A stretch of DNA of 64,000 bases from Pseudidiomarina taiwanensis (GCF_003987435.1 NZ_PIQG01000001.1:248001-312000), one strand, 5' to 3'; shown: positions 34,976-44,722, counted from the first letter of the stretch. The notes: generated by a model from the letters alone, not told the origin. A program made the numbers and translations.

Positions 34976-35326
34976 TTATAAAATCTCCAATACTTGTTCA
35001 GGTGGACGGCCGAGTCGGGCGCTATCACCCACCACCACAATCGGGCGCTCGATTAATTTCGGGTGCGCCACCATGGCCTCAAGCAAGGCATCTTCGTCGC
35101 TGACGTCAGCGAGTTTAAGCTCTTTATAAATATCTTCTTTGGTCCGCATTAACTCGCGCGCACTACTAAAGCCGAGGGCTTTGATAAGTTGCTGCAAAGT
35201 TGCCGCGCTAAGTGGCTGCTTGAGGTATTCAACCACGTCAATTTCTGCGCCTTGCTGTTCAAGAAGTTGCAAGGTTTGACGGCTCTTGGAGCAACGCGGA
35301 TTGTGGTATATGGTAACCTTAGTCAT
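34976..35326 (-). CDS. ArsC-family glutaredoxin-dependent reductase (YfgD-like)
   Basis: This 116-residue thioredoxin-fold protein has the catalytic Cys in YHNPRCSKSRQT and the downstream KRPI-type block (LIERPIVV) typical of the family. YfgD proteins have weak or no arsenate activity, and there is no arsR or arsB here, so arsenic resistance should not be assumed. It sits directly upstream of wrbA on the minus strand. I prefer the ATG at 35326 to the TTG two codons earlier. Confidence 0.88.
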   Translation of the reverse strand: MTKVTIYHNPRCSKSRQTLQLLEQQGAEIDVVEYLKQPLSAATLQQLIKALGFSSARELMRTKEDIYKELKLADVSDEDALLEAMVAHPKLIERPIVVVGDSARLGRPPEQVLEIL

Positions 35327-35376
35327 AATCAAAACATCCTAGCAATACAACATAATAAAAGCTTAAGGGATTGCAC

Positions 35377-35841
35377 ATGCCTTGTCGATTGATGATTCCA
35401 GCAAAATTTACGCTAACTCTCGGTTTATTGTTCATTTTGGGGTGTACCCCAGCGCCTGATTTTCACACCAACCAAGGCGCTGAACAGCGCTGGGAAGCGC
35501 TAGAAGGGCAATATGTCGTGGTAAACTATTTTGCCGAATGGTGTGCACCGTGTTTGCGCGAATTGCCTGAATTGAACGAATTTCATCACCTTCATGGTGA
35601 CCAAGTGAGTTTGTTTGGGGTGAGTTTCGATGGCTTAGATAATGTTGCTTTGGCTGATCTGCAACAACGGCATCAGATCGAATTCCCTTTGATACTAAAT
35701 CAACCGGCGCCGTATCTCCCGTTTCCACGTCCGGAAATGTTACCCGCGACCTATATCGTGACCCCAACAGGCGAAGTGAAAGGGCCGTTACTCGGGGAAC
35801 AGAGTTTAGCCACCTTACGGGCCGTGACTGAAGTCGAATGA
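35377..35841 (+). CDS. TlpA-like thiol:disulfide lipoprotein
   Basis: This 154-residue protein has a lipoprotein signal (lipobox ending at Cys23 after FILG) and a thioredoxin fold with the CxxC motif WCAPC (Cys56, Cys59). VNYFAEWCAPCLRELPEL and PATYIVTPTGEV are TlpA/ResA-type segments. It probably reduces periplasmic thiols from an outer or inner membrane anchor. AAGGGA lies 7 bp ahead of the ATG at 35377. Convergent with bepA, with no gap. Confidence 0.88.
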   Translation: MPCRLMIPAKFTLTLGLLFILGCTPAPDFHTNQGAEQRWEALEGQYVVVNYFAEWCAPCLRELPELNEFHHLHGDQVSLFGVSFDGLDNVALADLQQRHQIEFPLILNQPAPYLPFPRPEMLPATYIVTPTGEVKGPLLGEQSLATLRAVTEVE

Positions 35842-37284
35842 TTAGCGCTGCAGGGCGGCGAGTTGACGTTTCTTGTCGAGTAATTGGTCAATCCGCGCCT
35901 GTAAGCGGCGCTGCTCAAGCTCGCTGCCATTTTGTTTGTAGGCATTATGCAGATTGTTGATGGCCTCATCGAAATTGCCATACAGCGCATAAAGTGCTGC
36001 CCGCTGTTCGTACATCTCGCTCGTTTTACCTAATTTGGCATAGGCATTTGCTAGTAAGTCGATTGCCAGAACATTGTCACTTTCTTTTTGCAGGTAGGCC
36101 CGCAATAGGTCGACCGCGAGTTGCGCCTGTCCGGCTTCGAGCGCGACATTGGCGTAGTTAAGGGTAATGGTTTGCTCATTCGGTAAGCGCAGGTAGGCTT
36201 GCTCCAGCATGGCCAAAGCTTCGTTGTAGCGCTGTTGTTTGAGCAAAATATCAGCTTGTACATCGATAAAAAATGGATTGCGTGGCTCAGCCGTAAGCAA
36301 AGGTGCGAGCGTACGTTCGGCCGCTTCTGCATCACCACGGTCGAGTTGGACGATGGCAATACCATAGCGGGCTGCTGCCACTATGGCTGGGTCATTGGCG
36401 CTCAACTGCTGACGGAAAGTTTGTTCAGTGTGCGATTGTAAATGGCGTGCATACACGCGGTATTTTGCCAACCAATAGCGACGCTCATCACGATTGATGG
36501 GGCTTGGCAGCAAATCTGCCCGCTGCCGAGTATCGGCAATCCGGTTTTCGCTTAAGGGGTGAGTTCGCAGCATTTCTGGCAATTTACTGGAGTAACGATA
36601 TTTTTCCGCTAAACGGCCAAAGAAGGCAGGGGCACCTTGTGGGTCGAAGCCTGAGCGGACCAATATATCCATGCCAATTCGGTCAGCTTCCTGCTCGAAC
36701 ATTCGCGAGTAGTTCAATTGCGACTGTTGAATCCCTCCAATACTGCCACTTAAAGCCGCCATCCCTAAATCAGGGCTGACCATTCCCAGAATGATCGCGC
36801 CGAGCACGCCGGCGAGCGCCAATCCGCCGTTGTTTTGTGAGGTTTCAATCTGACGGGCTAAGTGGCGTTGAGAGACGTGGACAATCTCGTGACTTATCAC
36901 CGATGCTAATTCAGATTCGTTGCGGGTTTCCGCGATTAGGCCGGTATTAATTCCGACGTGGCCACCAAAAAAGGCAAAGGCGTTAATGTCTTTTTGATTT
37001 ACCCAGAAGAAAGTAAATGGAAAACGAATTCCCTCGGCCTCACGCACCAAGCGTAAACCAAGGTCACGCAAGTATTCAGCTAAGACTGGGTCAGCGACGA
37101 GTGGAGCAGTGGCGCGAATTTGGCGCATATATAAATCGCCCATGATTTGCTCCCGCTCGACCGAGAGCGCACCCCCACCAGCAGTGCCAATATCCGGCAA
37201 CCGATCTTGCTGTGAGGCTGCTTGGGCACAACTGAAAGCAAAGAAAAGTGCAAACAACGCACTGATTAATTTTTGCAACTGCAT
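35842..37284 (-). CDS. bepA: M48-family periplasmic metalloprotease/chaperone BepA
   Basis: This 480-residue protein has a signal peptide (LFALFFAFSCAQA) then an M48 domain with HEIVH (His132, His136) and a third ligand Glu197 in FEQEAD. His242 in RTHPLSE matches the regulatory histidine switch of E. coli BepA. The C-terminal half is a TPR array. BepA aids LptD assembly and removes stalled outer-membrane proteins. I start at 37284, since the longer frame adds 34 residues before the signal. It is divergent from the perM gene, as in E. coli. Confidence 0.94.
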   Translation of the reverse strand: MQLQKLISALFALFFAFSCAQAASQQDRLPDIGTAGGGALSVEREQIMGDLYMRQIRATAPLVADPVLAEYLRDLGLRLVREAEGIRFPFTFFWVNQKDINAFAFFGGHVGINTGLIAETRNESELASVISHEIVHVSQRHLARQIETSQNNGGLALAGVLGAIILGMVSPDLGMAALSGSIGGIQQSQLNYSRMFEQEADRIGMDILVRSGFDPQGAPAFFGRLAEKYRYSSKLPEMLRTHPLSENRIADTRQRADLLPSPINRDERRYWLAKYRVYARHLQSHTEQTFRQQLSANDPAIVAAARYGIAIVQLDRGDAEAAERTLAPLLTAEPRNPFFIDVQADILLKQQRYNEALAMLEQAYLRLPNEQTITLNYANVALEAGQAQLAVDLLRAYLQKESDNVLAIDLLANAYAKLGKTSEMYEQRAALYALYGNFDEAINNLHNAYKQNGSELEQRRLQARIDQLLDKKRQLAALQR

Positions 37285-37384
37285 ACGACGCCTAGGTTTA
37301 TTAATCTGCTGATATGAGTAGCTTAACCGCAAAAGGTTCCTTATTATTAGCCCACTATACTCAATAATTTGGAGTTGGCTAGGC

Positions 37385-38464
37385 ATGTTCGACTACCTCA
37401 AGAACTGGTATCAGCGAAAATTCTCCGATCCAGATGCGGTGACCTTGTTCCTGTTGTTGGTCACAGCGTTTGCACTGATCATTCTATTTAGCCAAGTTCT
37501 TGCGCCGATTTTGTTGGCGATTGCTTTGGCCTACCTGCTCGAGTGGCCAACTCAAAAGCTCCAACGTGCCGGCATTTCTCGGTTTGCCAGTGTGATTACT
37601 GTATTCAGTTTATTTATCGCGCTTGCGGTGGCCCTAGTGCTATTTTTAGTGCCGGTTATTTGGCAACAGTCCGTGACCTTAGCCGGTGAACTACCCGCCA
37701 TGCTGAGCAATGCGAAACAATTGCTCTATCGTTTACCCGAACTCTTTCCTAATTATCTGAATGTCGGGCAAATAGATCACTTTATTGAGGTGAGCACGGC
37801 GCGCTTACTGGCGTTTGGTGAAACGATTTTGGGACAATCGCTGAATCAATTAGTCGGGGTCATGACCATTTTGATTTATCTGATTGTGGTGCCCTTACTG
37901 ATCTTTTTCATGCTCAAAGACAAAGAGCAATTGCTTGCTCACGTGAATAGTGTGTTGCCTTATAACCGTCGCTTGATTTCGCAAGTAAGCGGTGAAATGC
38001 ACATTCAAATCATGAATTACATCCGCGGCAAAGCGATTGAAGTATTGATTGTCGGGGTGGTGACATTTGCAGTCTTTACCGCGTTTGAATTGCGCTATGC
38101 CGCCTTACTCGCCGTTCTTGTTGGGCTATCAGTGTTAATCCCATATATCGGTGCGGCAGTGGTGACCTTGCCAGTGTTCCTGGTTGCCTTATTCCAATTT
38201 GGCTGGAGCGCCATGTTTGCCTACGTATTGTTGGCATATCTTGTGGTGCAAGCGTTAGATGGGAACTTGCTGGTACCGTTATTATTCTCTGAGGCGGTCA
38301 GTCTTCACCCTGTCTATATTATCGCAGCGGTTTTAATTTTTGGTGGCTTGTGGGGTTTTTGGGGGGTGTTCTTCGCCATTCCGCTGGCGAGTCTGATCAA
38401 AGCGGTGATTCGAGCGCTTTCCACACCGCCCGAGCCACCGCAATCTCAGCCAACGAGTGATTAG
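37385..38464 (+). CDS. perM: AI-2E family transporter (PerM-like)
   Basis: This 359-residue inner-membrane protein has about eight predicted helices. FFMLKDKEQLLAHVN and LEWPTQKLQRAGISR are loop motifs, and the GLWGFWGVFFAIPLASLIKA segment is the conserved C-terminal end of the AI-2E/PerM family. The family was first linked to autoinducer export; other members move Na+. The substrate is not known here. Divergent from bepA and convergent with bcp. Confidence 0.9.
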   Translation: MFDYLKNWYQRKFSDPDAVTLFLLLVTAFALIILFSQVLAPILLAIALAYLLEWPTQKLQRAGISRFASVITVFSLFIALAVALVLFLVPVIWQQSVTLAGELPAMLSNAKQLLYRLPELFPNYLNVGQIDHFIEVSTARLLAFGETILGQSLNQLVGVMTILIYLIVVPLLIFFMLKDKEQLLAHVNSVLPYNRRLISQVSGEMHIQIMNYIRGKAIEVLIVGVVTFAVFTAFELRYAALLAVLVGLSVLIPYIGAAVVTLPVFLVALFQFGWSAMFAYVLLAYLVVQALDGNLLVPLLFSEAVSLHPVYIIAAVLIFGGLWGFWGVFFAIPLASLIKAVIRALSTPPEPPQSQPTSD

Positions 38465-38931
38465 TTTGCGGCCAGATAATCCAGTACCACCTGGTGGTGA
38501 TCTTTGGTTTTGAATTGATCAAAAACGTGGGCGATGGTGCCGTCTTGATTGATCAAGAAGCTGATGCGGTGAATGCCATCAAATTCGCGGCCCATAAACT
38601 TCTTCGGTCCCCATACACCAAAGGCGTCGGCAATCGCGTGGTCTTCGTCGCTTAATAAAGTGAAATTGAGGGCATCGCGCTCAGTAAACTTGGCGAGGCG
38701 TTTGGGGGCATCAGGACTAATACCGACTACACTCACTTGTTGAGCAGCTAGCTCTGCCTGATGGTCACGCAACTGCTGGGCTTGTACGGTACAACCTGGG
38801 GTCATTGCTTTCGGGTAGAAATACACTAAGACCCGACCTTGGCTGAGTAAATTTGCCAATTCTAAGGTGTTTTCGTTGGCATCGAGAAGGCTAAATTGTG
38901 GCGCTTTATCGCCGGCTTGCAACATTTTCAT
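38461..38931 (-). CDS. bcp: Thioredoxin-dependent thiol peroxidase, single-cysteine Bcp
   Basis: This 156-residue peroxiredoxin has the peroxidatic Cys47 in MTPGCTVQAQ. The position of the resolving cysteine of E. coli Bcp (five residues later) is Gln52, and no other cysteine occurs in the protein. It must therefore depend on an external thiol, as in 1-Cys BCPs. YFYPKAMTPG and FGVWGPKKFMG are family motifs. An AAGGAG precedes the ATG at 38931. Divergent from dapA. Confidence 0.93.
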   Translation of the reverse strand: MKMLQAGDKAPQFSLLDANENTLELANLLSQGRVLVYFYPKAMTPGCTVQAQQLRDHQAELAAQQVSVVGISPDAPKRLAKFTERDALNFTLLSDEDHAIADAFGVWGPKKFMGREFDGIHRISFLINQDGTIAHVFDQFKTKDHHQVVLDYLAAN

Positions 38932-39063
38932 GAACAAGACTCCTTAGTTGCTGTCAGTAGATGGTCATCAATCACAAATTCATGCGGGATCATAACGGCT
39001 CCCCCTTGTGTTTGCTATACGGTGAAAGTACCATTGTGGACTACAAATTTGTTGGGGGAAAGC

Positions 39064-39939
39064 ATGCTAAAAGGCAGTATTGTCGCTCTAGTGACACCGT
39101 TTACCGAACGGGGCAACATTGATTACAGTCGCTTACAGCAACTGGTCGATTGGCACTGTGAGGCGGGGACCGATGCAATTGTTGCGATGGGAACCACGGG
39201 TGAGGCGACGATGATGCGGCATGACGAGCATATTGCAGTGGTCAGTGCCGTTACCGAAATCGCGGCAGGTCGCATTGCGGTGATAGCTGGCAACGGGTCC
39301 AATTCAACCGCCGAAGCTGTGCATCTGACCGAAAAAATGGACCATTTGCCATTGGCGGGTTTTTTAAACGTTAACCCGTACTACAACAAACCTTCACAGC
39401 GTGGCTTGGTGCTGCATTATGAAGCCTGTGCGGCGGCCAGTGATAAACCCCAGTTGCTCTACAATGTCCCGTGTCGTACTGGGACTGACTTATTGCCAGA
39501 ACATGTCGCTGAAATAGCCCAAATCGACAATATTGTCGGGATCAAAGAAGCGACGGGTGATATCCAGCGTATTCAGCAATTACGCGAACGATGTGGGGAT
39601 GACTTTATTCTCCTGAGCGGGGATGATTCGACCGCGTGTGACTTTATTCTCAATGGCGGCCAGGGTGTCATCAGCGTTACCGCCAATGTGGTCCCCGCAC
39701 AACTCAAAGCTATGGTTGCTGCAGCAAGTGCTGGTGCGACGGAATTAGCACTTGAATTAAATGACAAACTCGCGCCGCTGCATGCGGCAATGTTTGTTGA
39801 GGCGAATCCGATTGCGGTGAAGTGGGCGTTATCACTGATGGGCAAAATTGATGCAAATTATCGTTTACCCATGACCCCACCTGAACTTCCTCAACAACAA
39901 GAAATCGAACAAACACTTAGAACAGCCGGATTAATTTAA
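39064..39939 (+). CDS. dapA: 4-hydroxy-tetrahydrodipicolinate synthase
   Basis: This 291-residue aldolase-type enzyme condenses pyruvate and aspartate semialdehyde for lysine and peptidoglycan. The N-terminus MLKGSIVALVTPF fits the family start, so I place the start at 39064. Conserved segments are MGTTGEATMM, NPYYNKPSQRG, and GIKEATGDI with the Schiff-base lysine. The neighbourhood bcp-dapA-bamC-purC is conserved. Confidence 0.96.
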   Translation: MLKGSIVALVTPFTERGNIDYSRLQQLVDWHCEAGTDAIVAMGTTGEATMMRHDEHIAVVSAVTEIAAGRIAVIAGNGSNSTAEAVHLTEKMDHLPLAGFLNVNPYYNKPSQRGLVLHYEACAAASDKPQLLYNVPCRTGTDLLPEHVAEIAQIDNIVGIKEATGDIQRIQQLRERCGDDFILLSGDDSTACDFILNGGQGVISVTANVVPAQLKAMVAAASAGATELALELNDKLAPLHAAMFVEANPIAVKWALSLMGKIDANYRLPMTPPELPQQQEIEQTLRTAGLI

Positions 39940-39952
39940 CTGCGGAGTCGCA

Positions 39953-41017
39953 ATGAAACGTTCACAAATGGCCCTGGTGCTGGCAGCTAGCACTGCCCTA
40001 GGAGCTTGTAGCTTTACCCCACCGGAACAAGCCGCGGGAGATTTTGATTATGCTCAACAGCAGTTGAAAGACCCGATTGAAGCAGCTCCTGGGTTGGAAT
40101 TTGATGCCCAAAGTCAACGCTATCAAGTTCCAGAGGGCGACTTTCCAGGCGCACTTGGCGCCCAACTCAATATTCGTGCACCCATTGTAGTACGAGCTGT
40201 GGCCGCGGGGAGCCGGGTAGAAGAAACAGAAGATCAAGTTCGGGTTTATTTTGACGAGCTTGAGAATATGGATTCGCTGGCGCCATTCGTATGGGAAAAT
40301 GTCCGTGCCGGAGTTAGCCAGCAGGGGATAGATATCGTCTCGGAGCAGACCGAACAAGAACTTGTCACAGGTTGGGTTAGCGAGACGGCATTGGTCGGTG
40401 AAGATGAACTTGAAGTGGTGAATCAACGCCGCTTTAAAGTGTCGATGGATACCGCATCCCATGGCCGCACCACCGCCGTTAAGGTCGAAGTGCTCGAATC
40501 GCAGTCACAGGGGCCGGGTTCTGCGCTCTATGATGCTGAAATGGGGCAGCGTAATGCCGCAACAGCTCTCTTAAATGCTCTGATTGTTGAAGTTGCCGTT
40601 GCGCAAATCGACGAGGATATCTTAACTACGCGCGACACCAGCCTAAACGTGCAAGCGGGCTTTAACCAAGAAGGCTTCCCAGCGCTGGTTATTGACGGTA
40701 GCTTTGCCACCGTATGGGCGTTGATGGGACAAGTATTACCTGAACTTGGCTTTGAAATTGATGATTTAAACCAATCAACTGGCCAGTATTTCACCACCTA
40801 TAGCGAAGAAGCTTCTGGCTTCGACTGGGCCTTCTGGCGCGACCGTCAACAAGGTAAATTGCCGCTCGTAGATGGTGAATATATGATCCGGGTAACGGGA
40901 GATCGGACGACAACAACAGTGACTTTGCATTATAATGACAAGCCACTCTCAGCCGATGACCTGACGCGAATTTTTGGTCCATTCGCCGCGGAGATCCGCA
41001 AGCAAAGTGGTCTATAA
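39953..41017 (+). CDS. bamC: Outer-membrane assembly lipoprotein BamC
   Basis: This 354-residue lipoprotein has a signal and lipobox (TALGACS, Cys19), then a long unstructured N-terminal region, and two helix-grip domains. BamC is an accessory of the BAM complex that folds outer-membrane proteins. Identity rests partly on synteny (dapA-bamC-purC) and on the overall layout, as the sequence is divergent. It lies 13 bp after dapA and 29 bp before purC. Confidence 0.88.
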   Translation: MKRSQMALVLAASTALGACSFTPPEQAAGDFDYAQQQLKDPIEAAPGLEFDAQSQRYQVPEGDFPGALGAQLNIRAPIVVRAVAAGSRVEETEDQVRVYFDELENMDSLAPFVWENVRAGVSQQGIDIVSEQTEQELVTGWVSETALVGEDELEVVNQRRFKVSMDTASHGRTTAVKVEVLESQSQGPGSALYDAEMGQRNAATALLNALIVEVAVAQIDEDILTTRDTSLNVQAGFNQEGFPALVIDGSFATVWALMGQVLPELGFEIDDLNQSTGQYFTTYSEEASGFDWAFWRDRQQGKLPLVDGEYMIRVTGDRTTTTVTLHYNDKPLSADDLTRIFGPFAAEIRKQSGL

Positions 41018-41046
41018 CTTAACCTTATTAAAGAGAATCGAAGCGC

Positions 41047-41760
41047 ATGGAAAAACGCAGCGAATTGTATCGTGGTAAAGCCAAAACTGTGTACACCACC
41101 GACGACCCGGGTTTATTGGTGTTGGAGTTTCGTAACGACACCTCGGCGTTCGATGGTGAGAAAGTCGAACAGCTTGATCGCAAAGGCATGGTCAATAATA
41201 AGTTTAATAACTTCATTATGGCGAAGCTCGAGCAACAAGGCATTCGGACCCAGTTAGTTGAAGTGCTCAGCGACAATGAAACCGTGGTGAAAAAGCTCGA
41301 CATGATTCCGGTCGAATGTGTCGTGCGTAACTATGCTGCCGGTTCCTTGGTGCGCCGACTTGGCGTCGAAGAGGGCACCGCGCTGGATCCGGTTACCTTT
41401 GAACTGTTTCTGAAAAACGATGCGTTACACGACCCAATGATCAACGAGTCGCACGCGGTCGCTTTTGGTTGGGCAACGGCAGAGCAACTCACCGAGATGA
41501 AGTCGCTGACGCTGCAAATTAACTCGATTCTCAAGCAACTCTTTGCCGATGGCGGAATGTTGTTAGTTGACTTCAAACTTGAGTTTGGCGTCGACGCTGA
41601 TGGTAATATCGTACTTGGCGATGAGTTCAGCCCAGATGGCTGTCGCCTGTGGGATGCTGAGACGCGCAAAAAACTCGATAAAGACCGCTTCCGTCAAGGG
41701 TTAGGGGGCGTCGTTGAGGCGTATGAAGAAGTCGCTGCGCGACTTGGTGTAGAGCTTTAA
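41047..41760 (+). CDS. purC: SAICAR synthetase
   Basis: This 237-residue enzyme joins aspartate to CAIR in purine synthesis. The N-terminus [18 protein letters not shown] and [18 protein letters not shown] are family blocks, and [15 protein letters not shown] and [12 protein letters not shown] line the active site. The length equals E. coli PurC. Its stop overlaps the DUF2897 stop on the other strand (41757-41760). Confidence 0.97.
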   Translation: MEKRSELYRGKAKTVYTTDDPGLLVLEFRNDTSAFDGEKVEQLDRKGMVNNKFNNFIMAKLEQQGIRTQLVEVLSDNETVVKKLDMIPVECVVRNYAAGSLVRRLGVEEGTALDPVTFELFLKNDALHDPMINESHAVAFGWATAEQLTEMKSLTLQINSILKQLFADGGMLLVDFKLEFGVDADGNIVLGDEFSPDGCRLWDAETRKKLDKDRFRQGLGGVVEAYEEVAARLGVEL

Positions 41761-41924
41761 TTTCGGTCCCAATCATGGTCGTCCGACTCATCTGAATCAG
41801 GTGAGTCGGCGTTCTTTTGTTCATGATCTTTAAGCGACGGCATCTTCATATTGGCGGTGTGTTTCACCAGCATAATGTTGCCGATAATAATCCCAAAGGC
41901 CAGCGCCAGCATTAACCAAACCAT
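41757..41924 (-). CDS. DUF2897 family small membrane protein
   Basis: This 55-residue protein has one transmembrane helix ([18 protein letters not shown]) followed by a basic and then acidic tail rich in Asp and Ser. This fits DUF2897, of unknown function, in marine gammaproteobacteria. I start at 41924 ([10 protein letters not shown]), with AAGGA upstream. A longer 65-residue version is possible. It overlaps the M15 peptidase gene by 13 bp. Confidence 0.72.
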   Translation of the reverse strand: MVWLMLALAFGIIIGNIMLVKHTANMKMPSLKDHEQKNADSPDSDESDDHDWDRN

Positions 41925-42631
41925 TCTTGATGTCCTTGTTGTCGCGGCGGACAAATCGTGTCCGCATAACGCGCCTTAATCTCTTCGAGCTGATTTAAAA
42001 TATAATCCTGATGGGCAATCTCAACCTGTGCTAGTCGGGCTCTAAGGGCCGTCAGGTCAAACGCTTTAAGTTCCTCTGAGGCACGTTGCAGATGGCTTAA
42101 ATGCCAAGGTTCAGCGGCAACACCGCCTTGATACTCGCGATAGGGTAGGAAAAAGCCAAATTGTTCGGCATGTTGTTGCAGCCACAGCGCCAGTTTGGCG
42201 CTTGGACCGTCGCCTTGGTATTCGCTTGGCGTCAACTCTAGTCGCAGTTGCGGGTTGTTACGGTAGGCGGTGGGGTCGTAAACATCAAAGTCAGTGCCCC
42301 AATGATGGCGACTTAGCCCCGGTAATGCCGACCAAGTGAGAATGCATTCAAGCTTTTCCCCCACGCTTAATTGGCTCGGGTCAACGCGTTGCCCATGCGA
42401 ATCATATAACGGCCGTTTGCCTTGACATTTTTGCTGCCAAATCGCTAATTGCCGAGCAAAATCACGAAACCCAGAAGCAATCGCAATATCGAGTCCATCG
42501 GCCTGAATCGCTGCGCGCATTCTGGCATAGCTGGCACTCACCTCAGCTTGGAGCATGACGCCCTCGGCTTCACCGGCGACTTGCTGCACATGTTCGGCGC
42601 TGCATCCAAGGCGGGCATCGTTACTCAGCAT
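41912..42631 (-). CDS. M15-family D-alanyl-D-alanine carboxypeptidase-like protein
   Basis: This 239-residue protein has VanY-type metal motifs: [13 protein letters not shown] (His, Asp) and EPWHLSH (Glu, His). [14 protein letters not shown] is the conserved arginine block. No signal peptide is visible, so it may act in the cytosol, perhaps in peptidoglycan recycling. It overlaps dapE by 7 bp, which suggests coupling to precursor synthesis. Confidence 0.88.
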   Translation of the reverse strand: MLSNDARLGCSAEHVQQVAGEAEGVMLQAEVSASYARMRAAIQADGLDIAIASGFRDFARQLAIWQQKCQGKRPLYDSHGQRVDPSQLSVGEKLECILTWSALPGLSRHHWGTDFDVYDPTAYRNNPQLRLELTPSEYQGDGPSAKLALWLQQHAEQFGFFLPYREYQGGVAAEPWHLSHLQRASEELKAFDLTALRARLAQVEIAHQDYILNQLEEIKARYADTICPPRQQGHQEWFG

Positions 42632-43758
42632 AACAGGCGCTCAAGAATGTTTTCATAGACTTCGCTGAGGACGATTAAATCATCTGCTTTAACGCACTCA
42701 TCCACTTTGTGAATGGTCGCATTCACAGGCCCTAATTCGATAACTTGAGCACCGGTTGGGGCAATAAATCGACCATCTGAGGTACCGCCTGCAGTCGATA
42801 ACTGCGGACCTGTACCTCGAATCGCATAAAGACTGTCAACGGTTGCCGTCAGAAGCTCACCCGAATCGGTTAGAAATGGCTCACCATTGAGTTTCCAATT
42901 CAATTGATAATCCAATTGATGGGCATCAAGGATCGCCTCGGTGCGCTGCTGTAATTGTTGCGCGGTGACTTCGGTACTGAAGCGGAAATTAAACTCGACC
43001 TGACATTCGCCGGGGATCACATTACCCGCGCCGGTACCGGCATTAATATTGCTGATTTGAAAAGTCGTCGGTGGAAAGTACGCATTGCCATGATCCCATT
43101 CGGCCTCAGCTAATGCACTTAACGCCGGTGCGATCGAGTGGATTGGGTTTTGTGCAAGGTGTGGGTAGGCCACGTGCCCTTGAATCCCAAACACGGTAAG
43201 CGAGCCGCTGAGGCTCCCTCGGCGTCCATTCTTCACCACATCGCCCAATTCCGCAGTACTTGAAGGTTCGCCAACTAATGCGTAATCAATTTTCTCATTG
43301 CGCTGCTCGAGGGTTTCGACCACTTTTGGCGTGCCATTGATGAAAGGACCTTCTTCGTCACTAGTGATTAAAAACGCAATCGAACCTTTATGATCAGGGT
43401 GTTTCGCAATAAATTGTTCGGTCGCACAAACCATAGCTGCCAAGCTACCCTTCATATCGGCAGCGCCGCGACCATGGATATACTCTCCGTCAAAATGCGC
43501 AGCAAACGGTGGATGTTGCCAGTTGCGCTCGTTGCCAGGCGGCACCACATCGGTGTGCCCGGCAAAACAAAAGACCGGAGCCGTGTCGCCACGGCGCGCC
43601 CACAAATTAGTGGTGTCGGCAAAAACCATGGTTTCAAGCTGAAAACCAAGCGCTTCGAGTCGCGCACCGATAAGCTCTTGGCACCCCTCATCAGCAGGAG
43701 TAACTGAGCGGCGTTTGATCAGTTCTTGAGTGAGAGCGATAACCTCGTGCTGCTTCAT
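42625..43758 (-). CDS. dapE: Succinyl-diaminopimelate desuccinylase
   Basis: This 377-residue M20-family zinc enzyme makes LL-diaminopimelate for lysine and cell wall. [26 protein letters not shown] and [11 protein letters not shown] supply the metal residues and the catalytic Glu. [16 protein letters not shown] is the dimer-domain loop. The length matches E. coli (375). It overlaps yffB by 4 bp, the conserved yffB-dapE order. Confidence 0.97.
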   Translation of the reverse strand: MKQHEVIALTQELIKRRSVTPADEGCQELIGARLEALGFQLETMVFADTTNLWARRGDTAPVFCFAGHTDVVPPGNERNWQHPPFAAHFDGEYIHGRGAADMKGSLAAMVCATEQFIAKHPDHKGSIAFLITSDEEGPFINGTPKVVETLEQRNEKIDYALVGEPSSTAELGDVVKNGRRGSLSGSLTVFGIQGHVAYPHLAQNPIHSIAPALSALAEAEWDHGNAYFPPTTFQISNINAGTGAGNVIPGECQVEFNFRFSTEVTAQQLQQRTEAILDAHQLDYQLNWKLNGEPFLTDSGELLTATVDSLYAIRGTGPQLSTAGGTSDGRFIAPTGAQVIELGPVNATIHKVDECVKADDLIVLSEVYENILERLLC

Positions 43759-44108
43759 CGCTTGACTGCTTCTCGCCAGTTGTTTTCGTTAAAGCCAACA
43801 ATAATAGTTGGCGCAATCACCAATACCGGTCTTTTCATTAGCGTTGGATGGTCCTGTAACAACTGAATAAGCTCTGCTGTATCGGCTTGTTGCTGCTTTG
43901 GGTCAAGTTGTCGCCAACTGGTGCTGCGTTTGTTCACCAGCGTATCGATACCGACTTGGTCTGCCCAATGTTGCAGGGTTTCAAGGGGGAGGGGATTACT
44001 ACGAACATCATGAAATGCGTGTTCAACTCCCTCATTTTCGAGCCATTTACGAGCTTTGCGGACCGTATCACAATTTGGGATGCCATAAATTGTGGCGATA
44101 AGACTCAT
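43755..44108 (-). CDS. yffB: ArsC-related thioredoxin-fold protein YffB
   Basis: This 117-residue protein has [14 protein letters not shown] with a single N-terminal Cys, and MKRPVLV and VGFNENNWR later. These are the YffB markers. YffB is a glutathione-binding relative of arsenate reductase that lacks arsenate activity in studied cases. It is coupled to dapE by a 4-bp overlap. Divergent from yfbV across the gap with DnaA-box-like sequences. Confidence 0.92.
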   Translation of the reverse strand: MSLIATIYGIPNCDTVRKARKWLENEGVEHAFHDVRSNPLPLETLQHWADQVGIDTLVNKRSTSWRQLDPKQQQADTAELIQLLQDHPTLMKRPVLVIAPTIIVGFNENNWREAVKR

Positions 44109-44179
44109 GAGATTGCTTCCTTTAAGACGGCTTGTGGTAAATTAAAGTACTCGTTGCATTGTGGCAAAAGCCATGTGAA

Positions 44180-44214
44180 TTCTCCACAGTTTATGTGGAT
44201 AACTCTGTGGGTTA
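44180..44214. promoter_or_regulatory. Cluster of three DnaA-box-like 9-mers between yffB and yfbV
   Basis: TTCTCCACA (44180-44188, 8/9 to TTATCCACA), then the perfect reverse box TGTGGATAA (44194-44202), then TGTGGGTTA (44206-44214, 7/9). The first two face each other across 5 bp and the third points like the second. An AT-rich tract follows (about 44220-44265). It could regulate a promoter or act as a DnaA-binding locus. Confidence 0.6.
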
Positions 44215-44299
44215 GCTGCTTCAAATTATATAAGTTATTGAATATAAATAAAATACACCACTGTATGAAACATAATCATTGTGCTGAAAAGGTCGCCAA

Positions 44300-44707
44300 A
44301 TGGGGTTTATCGCAACATTAAAAAAGGGGCAGCATTACGCCTCAATTTGGCCTAAACATGCCGTCGTTGCGGCCATGACCGAGGCTACTGTCGTTCCTGC
44401 AACTGCCTTTGCCGCAAAGGTCATGCCAGCGGCCGCAGTGTTGAACCTATTGGTCCAATGGCAGCTGCAAAGCGCGCAGTTACAGCCTTTAGCCTGGGGG
44501 GCGTCGTTATTCTTGTTGTCGTTACCGCTACAGGGTTGGTATTGGCTAGGCAAGCGCTCGCAAACCAAATTACCGCCTCATCTGGCCCATTGGTATCGAG
44601 AGTTGGCGGCAAAGTTAGAGTTAAGACCGCGCCCCGAGGGCACGTATTTAGACCTGATCAAAATGGTCCGGCGGGCACTTGAGCAGTTACCCCCGGACCA
44701 ACACTAA
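44300..44707 (+). CDS. yfbV: UPF0208/YfbV family membrane protein
   Basis: This 135-residue protein has two predicted helices and the family segments LKKGQHYASIWP near the N-terminus and SLPLQGWYWLGKRSQTKLPP after the second helix. YfbV of E. coli affects Ter-macrodomain organisation and chromosome segregation. The Ala/Val-rich middle is typical. The upstream gap carries the DnaA-box cluster. Confidence 0.88.
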   Translation: MGFIATLKKGQHYASIWPKHAVVAAMTEATVVPATAFAAKVMPAAAVLNLLVQWQLQSAQLQPLAWGASLFLLSLPLQGWYWLGKRSQTKLPPHLAHWYRELAAKLELRPRPEGTYLDLIKMVRRALEQLPPDQH

Positions 44708-44722
44708 GCGAGGAGGTTAAAA

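Noticed and set aside
34976-35326. Arsenate resistance gene arsC
   Set aside because: The protein is YfgD-like, with no arsR, arsB or acr3 in the window. The same reasoning applies to YffB at 43755-44108.
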